A DNA stretch of 64,000 nt, taken from Elephas maximus indicus. Its lineage: Eukaryota; Chordata; Mammalia; Proboscidea; Elephantidae. The translations under genes and the position numbers were made by a program. Below the pieces are notes generated by a model. That model was given only the letters and a program-made list of their open reading frames with translations, was not told where the DNA came from and did no database searches. The stretch is taken from positions 102,128,480 to 102,192,479 of the forward strand of contig NC_064825.1 of assembly GCF_024166365.1 (NCBI RefSeq). The letters are read 5' to 3'. Below, one piece after another: positions 33,587 through 64,000 of the stretch (the stretch's first letter is position 1; each line of letters begins with the position of its first letter).

Positions 33587-33959
33587 TGGAATTGCTGGAT
33601 CATATGGTATCTCTGTTTCTGAGTTTTTAAGGAAGGGCCATACCGTTCTCCACGGTGGTTGTACCATTTTACAATCCCACCAGCAGTGTACGAGAGTTCC
33701 AATCTCCCCACACCCTCACTAGCATATGTTTTTTGCGGTTTTTTGATCAGTGCTGTTATTCCTGGGATGAGATGATACTTCATTGTTGTTTGGATTTGCA
33801 TCTCTCTAATGGCTAATGATTGTGACCATCTCTTCATGTATTTGTTGGCTGTCTGAATGTCTTTTTTGATGAAGTGTCTTTCATTTTCCTTTGCCCATTT
33901 TTTAATTGGATTGTTTGTCTCTTTGTTGTTGAGGTGTTGAAGTTAGGTACTTGTTCTTT

Positions 33960-35187
33960 ACACATTGCTGAGTGACCTCACCCACTGAGGTAGTCAGGTA
34001 GCTGGCAGTGCCTCTGCCCTACCTGAGTGCCTAGTGCTACGATAGTCACCCCAGGGTGCTCCCCAAGGGACAGGCCATTCTTTCTGGAATCACCTTGAGT
34101 GGCTTTTGGGGGTTCAAAGGCCTGAGCCTGAGCTCTGAGAGATTGGCTTGTCACGCCTCTCTGTAATTCAAGCTTTAGGTTATTTTGGTAGTTTTTCTCA
34201 CTACCTAAGTACTGTGAAAGTTGGTTACAGCTCTGTCCTGAGAAACATCAGACTCCTTGGGAGGTGGCAAGGGCCGGAGCTATGCCTGTCTGTGCACCAG
34301 ACCTGAAGGAGTTAGCATTCGTTCTGCAGCCACAATGGGCCTGGACTGTACCAGGTGCAGGGAATAGGGCCAGAACAAGATGGGCAAAGGAGCCTGTGGT
34401 TTACTGGGAGGAGAAATCACTAGACAAGAGTTCAAGAGGAGTGCTGCTATGTTTAATGGGACGATAACTTGGTCTGGGGCGTCAGGGAAGGCATCCCTGG
34501 GAAATAAGGATAATGAACATAGGCCTTACTCTGGGCCAGTGCTGTCCGTGAGTTTATACAGTCCTCCTTATTTTACGGATGAGGAACATAACTCACAAAG
34601 CTGCTAGGTGGCAGAGTTGAGATTCAAACCCACACAGGCTAGCGCTGGTATAAGGCTCTTCACCTTTGCCCTCTGCTGCGCCTTGTGTCAGCTGTGACTT
34701 GGAGGGTGAGCAGGTTAAGGCAGGGAAGGTGGGACATGGGGACAAGCCCTTTGATGAGGGTCTGAGCAGCTAAGAAGAGCAGCATGGCTGGAGCAAAGAG
34801 AATGAAGGGGAGAGGGAACAGGAGCCAGGTCACACAGGGCCCTGGGCCAGGAGTTGGGACTTCATTTTCAGATACTGAGGAGCTCTGAAGGGTTTTGAGC
34901 AGGGCAATAACATGATCAGATTTGTGTTTGAAAAGATCCCTGTGTTGGGAGAGCAAGGTGTAACTGGGGAAATCGTTTAGGATGTTGCTGGGGTGACTTG
35001 GAATAGGGTGGTAGCAGTGGAAATGGAGAGATATGGGATCATTAATCCAGCAGATCTTCACTGAGCACCTCCAACATGCCAGGCACTGTTCTAGTTGCCA
35101 GGGAGACAACAGTGATAATAAAGTCTCTGCTTTCGTGGAGTTTATATTCGAGTGAGGGAAGACAGACAATAAACAAGTACACGTCAC
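33960..35187. other. Intergenic stretch, no gene seen
   Basis: Old, diverged repeat-like sequence: a MIR-like fragment at about 34510-34650 and an ancient repeat around 34900-35180 ('gagcacctccaacatgccag', 'gacagacaataaacaagtac'). No coding similarity was seen on either strand. Confidence 0.5.
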
Positions 35188-35346
35188 AAAAACCAAACCC
35201 ATTGCCATCGAGTTGGTTCTACTCAGCAACCCTATAGGACAGAGTAGAACTGCCCATAGGGTTTCCAAGGAGCAGTGGGTGGATTCAAACTGCTGACCTT
35301 TTGTTTAGCAGCTGTAGCTCTTAGCCACTCTGCCACCAGGGCTCCA
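35188..35346 (-). mobile_element. AfroSINE, minus strand
   Basis: Short copy: 'cattgccatcgagttggttc' (tail) to 'gccactctgccaccagggct' (head). It is inserted in the older repeat that surrounds it. Confidence 0.9.
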
Positions 35347-37019
35347 GATATATGTCAGGTGAGATAAACACAGTGAAAAAGAGTAATTCATGGGGAGGGG
35401 ATAGGAATGGTCTGGAAGACCCTGAGTAACAGGACTTGAGCAGAGACCTGAATAATGGAGGGAGCGAACTGTGATGGTATCTGAGGGAGGAGGTGGATTC
35501 CAGCCGGAGAGACCAGAAAGGACAAAGTCCCTGTGTGTTTGAGCAAGGAATGGTGATGGAGGCAGAGTGTGGAAGGAGGTGGAGACAGAGACGGGCCCAT
35601 ATATACCCTCTTTCACCCTTTAGATGGGTAAGTTCTCTGGGAGGTAGAAGTGACGGATTCAAAGACGGAGGGGGATAGATCCGACTCCTGGTTTCTGGCT
35701 TAGGCAATCAAATGGTAATAAGGCAGGTAACACTGCAGGGGGATCCAGGTCAATTATGATTTGGGTTTTAAGTGTCTGCAGGAGATATCCCAATTGAGCA
35801 GTTGGAAATAGTTACAAACCTGTGGAGAAAAGCCTGGGTTAGAGGAAGAGGATCTGGGAGTTACTGGCCAATAGGTGGTCACTGAAGCTGTGGGAGTGGG
35901 GGAAGGTACAGAGAGAAGAGACGAGGGCCCAGGACCAAGCACTGCAGTAGCCCAACCCTTCAGGTTCGATGAGACAAGGAAGACTTGTCAAAGGAGACTA
36001 AAACTCAGCATCCAATAAAACGAAAACCCTGCAAAGTCTGGATCACAAAGCTAAAGAGAGAGTGTTTCAACAAGGAGGAAGTGGTCAACAGTGTCTGTTG
36101 ACTGTGGAGGGTGGTGAAATGTGTAGGAGCCACTGATGAGCCAGGTGAGAGCAGTCAAAAGCCAGACTGGTTTGCTTTGAGGAGGAGTGGAGGTGAGAGA
36201 GGCAGGAAGAACATACATTCTTGCTTCGTCCTTATGCTGTCTTGCAAAATAGATGCCGTGATCCTCATTTTGGGGATGAGGATACTAAGTTTCAGCGGGG
36301 GTAAGTAACATGTCAAGACCACAAAACGAATAAAAGGCAAAGCCAGATTCAAATCTGGGTGGTTTTCTGGCACTTTCACAGCATTTGATCATAATGTCAT
36401 AAGCAGCCATGTCTCCCATTTTGCCATTGACATTAACCCAGCTGTCCACCAGTCTGAATAACTTCTTGGTAATGCATAATTCTGGGACTGTCCAGGAGGA
36501 GGGAGGGCCAGGAAATGGTGGCAGTGTGTGGGGAGAAACACCACAGCATCCAAAGCCTGAAAAAGAGTTGCTACGATTAGATTTTAACCAACCAACCTTG
36601 TTTCTTGGGACTTGTGTGAGGCCTGGTAGGTCCTGTTCTTTTCCAGTTCTTACCTCAGCTTGGGTGATGGCTCAGCAGTGTCTGCCCAGAACTGTTAGGT
36701 ATCCTGGGGGTACACTTTTCACTTGATAGGGAACTGCGCCTACCTCCCGCCTCAGGCCCTCAAGAGAAGAGGTGCATATGTGTTTTGTCCTCCCTGTTAC
36801 CACCCCTGCCTCTTGCCACTTCTCCCTCTGCAGGTTGACTCAGCACTGGCCCAAGCTGATCATCAGGGAAAGGGGGCCATCCAAGGAACACCTGTCTTGA
36901 GAAGGATGAAGCCATACTTCTCTCTGTTCTCTACTTCTCAGGAGCCCTGCTCCCTTTCTCACTCAGTATTTGATTTTTGAATAAATGAGTGATACAAGAT
37001 CTTTTCACCATTCCACTCC
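35347..37019. other. Intergenic stretch, no gene seen
   Basis: Continuation of old repeat-like sequence to about 35700, then apparently unique sequence with a MIR-like patch at 36230-36370. Open frames up to 128 codons occur but none shows a recognisable domain. Confidence 0.45.
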
Positions 37020-37760
37020 AAAAAAAAAAAAAAAAAAAGTAGGCTCAATATCATTAGTCAACAGGGAATACAAATTAAAATCAGTGAAATATGCTGATAC
37101 ATCCATCAGAATGGTTAATATTAAATGGACAGAGAATATAGAGTGTCAGCAAGGATATGAAGCAACTGGAACTTTTTAAATGTGGGAAAGTAAACTGGTA
37201 CAACCACTTAGGAAGACTACTTGTAATAGCTACTTAAGCAAAATATATACCTACTTTATGACCCAGCGAATCTGCTCCTGAGCATATATACTCAAAGAAG
37301 TGCTTATATACACCAAAAGTCTTGTTCAAGAATATTCATAGCAGCACTGTTCATAATAGCTCAAAACTGGAAACTAATCCAAATGTCCACCAATGGGTGA
37401 ATGGATAAATAAAACGAGTAAGAACGTCACGCAATGAAGGAACAAGCTATTGATCCAGACAACACGAATGAATCTCAGAAATATACTGAACAAAAAAAAG
37501 CTAGATGCAATGAGTATATACTATAGGTTTCCATTTACATGAAGTTCAAATATAGGCAAAACTTACTTATGGTGATAGCGGTTAGAATAGTAGTTATATT
37601 GGGGGTACTGAATGAGATGAAGGAGTCTGTTTTGGGGCTGGGAATATTCTCTGTCAATCTGGGTGTTGGTTACATGGGTGTGTATCTAAAAATCTGAGTT
37701 ATACACTTAGGATTTGTGAACATTACTGTATGTAAATTATGCCTCAATTGAAATATATAT
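37020..37760 (+). mobile_element. L1 fragment: end of ORF2 and 3' UTR, old type
   Basis: Reads as the ORF2 C-terminal coding region ('caatatcattagtcaacagg', 'cagcactgttcataatagct', 'ccaaatgtccaccaatgggt'), then 3' UTR ('tggttacatgggtgtgtatc', 'ttatgcctcaattgaaat'). It is diverged with several lesions and belongs to an older L1M-like class than the afrotherian L1 copies. Confidence 0.8.
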
Positions 37761-37777
37761 ACATATATATCCACACA

Positions 37778-37971
37778 GTCTTATGCGCTGTTGAGTCAAT
37801 TTTGGACTCATAGTGGCCCCGTGTGACATAGTAGAACTGCCCCATAGGTATTCTAGGCTGTAGTCTTTACGGAAGCAGATCTCCAGGTCTTTCTCTGCAG
37901 AGCCACTGGGCAGGTTCAAACTGTCAGCCATTTCATTAGTGGCTGAGCGCTTTACCATTGTGCCACCAGGG

Positions 37972-37974
<3 letters not shown>
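37778..37974 (-). mobile_element. AfroSINE, minus strand
   Basis: Tail 'tgttgagtcaattttggact', head 'ctttaccattgtgccaccag'. It was inserted next to the 3' end of the old L1 and is followed by a compound microsatellite. Confidence 0.87.
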
Positions 37975-38010
<36 letters not shown>

Positions 38011-38041
38011 CACACAGACAGACATACACACACACACACAA
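37971..38041. repeat. Compound microsatellite (CT)n-(TA)n-(CA)n
   Basis: Three dinucleotide blocks lie back to back right after the SINE head: CT to about 37993, TA to about 38010, then CA with short GA interruptions. Confidence 0.93.
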
Positions 38042-38675
38042 AATATAAGAACTTTGGCCACCCAGGAATTAAGCTGATTCCTGGGAGCCTGGTCTGCAGG
38101 GCTCTGCCAACCCTCTCTGTTACAAACACTGCACCAGGCCCCTGCCCGTGATCTTGCCAGGTGAACATGACTGCAGTCCAGACCCCAAACAGCCAGGCCC
38201 AAAGGATAGGCAAGGCAAGGCCCTGTGCTTCCCTCTGTTCTCGCTCTTTGTCCTTCTGTCCTAATTAGACCCAGGACTAATATTTATCTTGCAGACTGCA
38301 CACAGGAAATGGGGGAGGGACAGGGAGCAGGGCTGGGCCCAGGGGCAGTATAGGACCTGCAGCCACTCTAGGCTTGGACCAGGTAAGACAGGCAGGGAGA
38401 GAGGGAGGGGCCCTACCCCAGAGGCCCTGGGATTTGGGCTGGCTTCTGTTCCGGGCAGGCAGCAGGTCCTGGGAGATGAAAGAAAATAGACCAAAGGCCC
38501 AAGAGGCCCTGGACCTGCTCCTCCCAGGTAACCACCACATACAAACACACATCCACAGCACCCCAGATGGGAAAAAGGGGAAATGGAACCTTCCATCAGT
38601 GGTTGAGAGTCCGGGGCCCCTGTTGGGTGTCCCTGCCCCCAGCACATCCCAGAAAGAGGTGGACAGCTTGTGTCT

Positions 38676-38733
38676 GGCCACATTGTGGCCACACCCTTGT
38701 CTCCGGCCACATTGTGGCCACACCCTTGTCTCC
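38676..38733. repeat. Perfect 29-bp tandem duplication
   Basis: Two identical copies lie head to tail (38676-38704 and 38705-38733). Each contains the inverted repeat GGCCACA-T-TGTGGCC. They lie about 0.75 kb upstream of the F2 start codon. Confidence 0.95.
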
Positions 38734-38836
38734 ATTTTCTTATATCTGCATATTGTGATTCCACAAACCTCTCCGTCAGTTTACATACATTTATCTACCA
38801 ATTATTTATGTATTGACATACATTTACCAATTATTA

Positions 38837-39050
38837 ACAAAAACCAAATCTGTCGCTGTCAAGTCAATTCTGACTCATGGCTACCACACGTGTGTCAGAG
38901 TAGAGCTGTGCCCCATAGGGTTTTCCATGGCTATGATCTCTCAGAAGTAGATAGCCAGACCTTTCTTCCTGGGAGCCAATGGGTGGATTCGAACCCCCAA
39001 TCTTTTGTTTAGTGGCCAAGCACAAACCATTTGCACCACCTAGGGACCTT
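38837..39050 (-). mobile_element. AfroSINE, minus strand, upstream of F2
   Basis: Tail 'gctgtcaagtcaattctgac', head 'accatttgcaccacctaggg'. It lies 400-600 bp upstream of the F2 ATG; a MIR-like fragment (about 39055-39130) follows. Confidence 0.87.
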
Positions 39051-39388
39051 TACATTTATAATCTCCTTTACTCCTCACACCAAGTTCTATTACCATCCCC
39101 ATTTTACAGATGAGAAAACTGAGGCATATAGAGACTAAAGCAATCATTACCATGTATTAGCTTCAGGAAGATCTTGGCCCAAGTTCACCTCATGCCCCAG
39201 GGAGAGGAGGAGTGGGGGTTGGTGGTTACAGTGACCTTTCCTTTGTGGCTTCCTCTCAGACTGTCCATCTCTGGTCCTAGGAGAACGTTTTCACCAGATG
39301 GCGGGGGTGGGCAGGTGAACTATCTATCTGCTTGTCCCTACGGCCCTGAACCCATGACCTCTCCTTCTCGGCCAATTTCTTCATGCTA

Positions 39389-39401
39389 GTTCAACATTAA
39401 C
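39389..39401 (+). promoter_or_regulatory. F2: HNF1-like site in the proximal F2 promoter
   Basis: GTTCAACATTAAC matches the palindromic HNF1 consensus GTTAATNATTAAC at 11 of 13 positions and ends 46 bp before the F2 ATG. F2 is liver-specific and HNF1 control of prothrombin transcription is established in human, though I cannot say that this exact site is the one used. Confidence 0.5.
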
Positions 39402-39447
39402 CCAGAGGGGTCAGGATGAGCCTTCAGAGTCCCAGAGCAGACACACT

Positions 39448-50960
<11,513 letters not shown>

Positions 50961-51095
50961 TAGGTTTGAAAGTTAGGGGGCCACCCACATTCTGGGCTCC
51001 TCACTGCAGAATCGCAGAAACCAATCCACTGAAGGAATTATTTTTGTGGTTTGTTTCTAAAACTATAGTTCTCAATAAAAGTGACTGTCTCAATG
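50961..51095 (+). other. F2: F2 3' UTR
   Basis: Short 3' UTR from the stop codon to the predicted cleavage site. AATAAA lies at 51074-51079, and the base corresponding to human position 20210 is G51095. The human UTR is similarly short (about 100 bases). Confidence 0.75.
51074..51079 (+). terminator. F2: F2 polyadenylation signal
   Basis: CTCAATAAAAGTGACT is the same signal context I recall for human F2. The predicted cleavage region 'caatgagcc' follows 12-20 bases later, then a U/GU-rich element. Confidence 0.85.
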
Positions 51096-53654
51096 AGCCT
51101 CAGTGCTCCTGGTGCTGTTCACGGGCAGCTCCCTGGACTGCGCTCAGGAAGACCCTGCAGTAATGCTGGGTAAAAAGGACTTAAAGAACTCACCACCTCC
51201 AGGACAGGGCCAGGTGTAAGGGTAGCAGGCAGCTTGAATTTGTGAGCACCTAAAATGTCTGACTTGGGGCTTTATCTCATTTAATCATCACAAGGGGTAG
51301 GTACTCTCCTCACACGAGGTAGGTGAGTAAACTGAGGTTTGAAGAAATACTTTGCCAAAGGTCACACAGCTAAGAAGGGGCAAATTTAGGACTTGAAATG
51401 TGATCACAAGATGCTGAGGCCTGTGCTTTTTCAGTAGCTCTGCTTTAAGGAGCTTGTCCTATGACGAAAGAGGCAGGAAGACAGGTGTAGTGAGGGATGG
51501 GTAGATACATCTTTTTCTTTACCTTAAATTTTTCTAGTTAGTCCCTACATTCTTCCTCGTGTCATTAAAATGATGTCAGGTTTCTGCCACCAAAAAGGCT
51601 TAGTATTTTAAATGCCTTCATCTTAGAATATTGTGGGATATAGTTGTTAGGAAGACGGGCCCTAGCATCAGATTGTCGGGGTTCATATTCTGATTCCAAC
51701 CTTAATGGATAACCATGGTCAAGTCACCTAACCTTCCTGACCTTAGTTTCCTTATATAGAGGATATATATAATGACGCTACTTACCTCATAAGGCTGCGT
51801 GGATTAAATGAGGTAATTTACATAAATATTTAGCACAATGCCTAGCACCTCGTAAGCTGTCCATAAGTCACTGCTGCTTTTACTCTCACTATTGCCTGGC
51901 ATGGCGGAAGTTCCTCTGCCACTTACCACTTCCCTTCTCTAGGCCCTGCAAGTAGCAGATTGTTGGGGTTGTCGTTTTTCAGAATTCCTACTCACACAGC
52001 AGTTGTCAGACTTGAGCAATTTGTTTTTATAAGAAGTGGGATCTATCGGATATGTAAGTGGATTCATAAAGGGTTTGGACAAATTTAAAACCTGTAAAAG
52101 TCATAAAACTATAAAGATGCCCTTGCAGAGCCCATTATCCATGGTTACTGTTGGCAGAGGTCACTGGTCAGGCGTGGAGCATAGCTCCTACCCACTGTTG
52201 CCCTAAAACTACAGTTCTCAACTCAACAAACGTAGCTCTCCCCATTAGATGTATTTATGATTCAAGGGGAGCTAGACACCATAGCCTGCAACAGTTTCAA
52301 CGTGTATGAAATGCTGATCAACTGATAATAACCATTTGGAGGTCTGTGTTGAGAAGTCTCATGTCTGAGCTCAGAGGGAAGTAGTGAAGACTGAATGCCT
52401 CGGGTATGGGACGGGGGGTGAGCATGCACACCATGAGGTTACCATTCTTGGTCTAGGATCTTCAACAATGTGCATGGCTTCAAGGCGGAAGGGACCTAAG
52501 GCTGGCAGGTAACCTTGCCCCCTCCCCCTTTTTTTTCTTCGCTTTTTTAATACAGCAGGGAATACAGAATTAGGACTGAGTTCCTGCACTCATTCTTTGG
52601 TTCTGGCTGACTAAAAAGCAGGGTAAAAACTGGAAATTCAGTGAACTTGCAGGACCTTGGCAGCCCAGAGCTTTAACCAGAGCAAGGGGGAAGAGCTGAA
52701 GAGTAAGTTGTGATACCCAGAATCTGCTTTTTAAACAAGGACACACATTCTCACGAGAATGCTTCCCTCCAATGCAGCTGTCAGGGTTGGAAGCTCTGGG
52801 CACTGTTTTTTTCAAGTTAGTCGAGTTATTTTCAGAGCCAAGCACAGCCACTCTTTCTTAATATGTCCTTCTACTACGGCACGGAACTCCATCTTCCCTT
52901 CAGTAAACACATACCCAGTACCACATTCCCACTGTAACAGAGAGAGGAAATTTAACTTCAGGCAGCATAGGGGCCATCTGAAAATGATGCCCGGTATTCG
53001 TTTTCTGTCGGCCTTTCATTTCTTGAACACCAGTTGAGTAAAAGGTGGGTTAGAAAAGTTTCTTTGAAATTTAATGATTATCCAAAAAGTCTTCCACCTG
53101 AATCCGGAACCTCTTAATCCTGGAGAGTTTTTGTGACTGTGGAGGGACGCCCTGTGGAATTTATTCCAGGTGAAGCCACAGTTCACTTTCTGGCCCCCAT
53201 GTGAAGCCACTGTCAGTCTGTACCAAAACAGACCCAGAAAATCAAGCACGAAGCTCCTAAGCTCTCCCGTACTCCACTAGTCAAATGTACCAAATTGAGT
53301 TACAGTATGAGAGCCTCTGGAGTGCAGCCAATCCCTGGGCATGATCTCAGGTGCACCTGAGCAGGAGAGTGAACAATGCCTAGGAGCTCCTTGGAACCAT
53401 GGTGATGACTGGAGGGAAGTCATGACAAAACCTTAAAACAGGATGAGGTTTCTCTGTACCACTTGGAGCTGGGAAAAGGCTTGACAGGTATGTTTCTCCT
53501 ATTCCAAAAGAGTAAAAGACTGCTCCAGGTGCATGAGCCAGGAAAAGGTGGTGCTCCTTAAGCAGTAACTAACCTTTCTCTACCCAGCTTGTTCCAAGAA
53601 AAGGTGACAGAAAGAGCTGCCTCTACATTCCAAGATACGGGACATCCTGGGAGC
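51096..53654. other. Intergenic gap between convergent F2 and CKAP5
   Basis: No gene was seen. MIR-like fragments lie at about 51235-51440 ('gaggtaggtgagtaaactga', 'ggtcacacagctaag') and 51655-51870 ('gtcaagtcacctaacc', 'gcacaatgcctagcacctcg'). No AfroSINE or young L1 is present, in contrast to the flanking introns. The remainder appears unique. Confidence 0.55.
51655..51870 (+). repeat. MIR-like ancient SINE fragment
   Basis: Carries 'gactttag'-type MIR wording: 'caagtcacctaaccttcctg', 'cttagtttccttata', 'gattaaatgaggtaattta'. It is the best preserved MIR in the window. Confidence 0.65.
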
Positions 53655-54140
53655 CAAGGATAGTTAATGCAAACTTTATTTACAGAGACTCTTAAAATTA
53701 GTTGTATCATGCCATGCATTCATACAGAATACAGCGACCCTTCAGGGCTACAGGGAAAACTCACAAACTCAAAGGAAAACTATTAAAGAGTTTCTAATAG
53801 TTAAAAGCTAGGAAAGATTAGGACAACTTTACAAATGAGAAATTAAAAATAAAACACAGGAAAAAGGATATGGAAAGAAGTCTGAGCTGAGAGGAAAGCA
53901 ACTGTTTACAAGTCTGTACACTAAACTAATACACAGACAGTCTTTTAGAGAGGCAGGATGCTGACGGAGAGAAGCAGAGTATGTACAAATACTTGTGCCA
54001 CAACGACTTCTCCCCCAGATCCAGAGTATGATACATACAACCTGTTTGTGTACACTAGGCGTGCCGAGGCCACTTCAAACTATGAGGACTTCCTAGTTTA
54101 GTAAACTAAAGCTGCAGGGTGACAGGGGAGCGGGGCAGCT
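53655..54140 (-). other. CKAP5: CKAP5 3' UTR
   Basis: Runs from the CKAP5 stop codon to the first reverse-strand AATAAA (53675-53680). It is AT-rich and repeat-free. The cleavage point is estimated at about 53655. Confidence 0.65.
53675..53680 (-). terminator. CKAP5: CKAP5 polyadenylation signal
   Basis: TTTATT on the plus strand is AATAAA in the sense of CKAP5, about 460 bases beyond the stop codon. It leaves 2.5 kb to the 3' end of convergent F2. Confidence 0.6.

Positions 54141-64000
<9,860 letters not shown>

Larger units (their letters stand above)
31642..33948 (-). mobile_element. 5'-truncated L1 (3' UTR plus ORF2 end), minus strand, carrying two SINEs
   Basis: Poly-T start, then about 1.3 kb of L1 3' UTR, then the reverse of the ORF2 C-terminal region (33000-33948, including the well-known 'attgctggatcatatgg' and 'acaatcccaccagcagtgta' wording). 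Perfect 11-bp target duplications ACTTGTTCTTT flank it at 31631-31641 and 33949-33959, so the whole 2.3 kb is one insertion. Two AfroSINEs later inserted at 32511-32683 and 33388-33586. The reading frame is decayed. Confidence 0.88.

Overview
This is a window of a eutherian mammal's nuclear genome, almost certainly an afrotherian of the elephant/sirenian/hyrax group and most likely a proboscidean. The host genes are recognisable by exon-by-exon similarity to remembered human proteins. The lineage call rests on the interspersed repeats: at least two dozen tRNA-derived AfroSINE copies on both strands, a BovB-like RTE LINE sharing their 3' tail, and afrotherian-type L1 3' ends. The gene order and orientation match human 11p11.2: (ATG13 3' end) - ARHGAP1(-) - ZNF408(+) - F2(+) - CKAP5(-).

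Layout. 1-2.2 kb: probably the 3' UTR or downstream flank of the plus-strand neighbour (ATG13 by synteny; no coding exon is visible). 4.56-25.9 kb: ARHGAP1 on the minus strand, with 12 coding exons and a noncoding first exon inside a CpG-rich region. 25.86-26.42 kb: short GC-rich interval between ARHGAP1 and ZNF408, which start head to head. 26.37-31.2 kb: ZNF408 (PRDM17), four coding exons and ten C2H2 fingers. 31.3-39.4 kb: intergenic, dominated by a 2.3 kb L1 carrying two nested SINEs, a second L1 fragment and older repeats. 39.45-51.1 kb: F2 (prothrombin), all 14 exons reconstructed to a 616-residue preproprotein with an intact catalytic triad. 51.1-53.65 kb: intergenic, mostly old MIR-like sequence. 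53.65-64 kb: the 3' part of CKAP5 (last nine coding exons, 470 C-terminal residues) on the minus strand; the gene continues past the window edge.

Functionally these are neighbours rather than one pathway: a Cdc42/Rho GTPase-activating protein, a PRDM-type zinc-finger regulator, the liver-expressed clotting zymogen and a microtubule polymerase. F2 and CKAP5 converge tail to tail; ARHGAP1 and ZNF408 diverge from a shared promoter region.

I found no undescribed multi-gene system. The points most worth a second look are: a SINE with a nearly intact tRNA-Gly head and a long RTE-derived tail ending 12 bp from a CKAP5 splice donor; two probable GC-AG introns (F2 intron 12, ZNF408 intron 2); loss of the acidic P3 residue at both factor Xa sites of prothrombin; a two-residue shift of an N-glycosylation sequon in kringle 1; and a 31-residue C-terminal extension of ARHGAP1. 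Comparisons with other species come from memory of protein sequences, not from a search.
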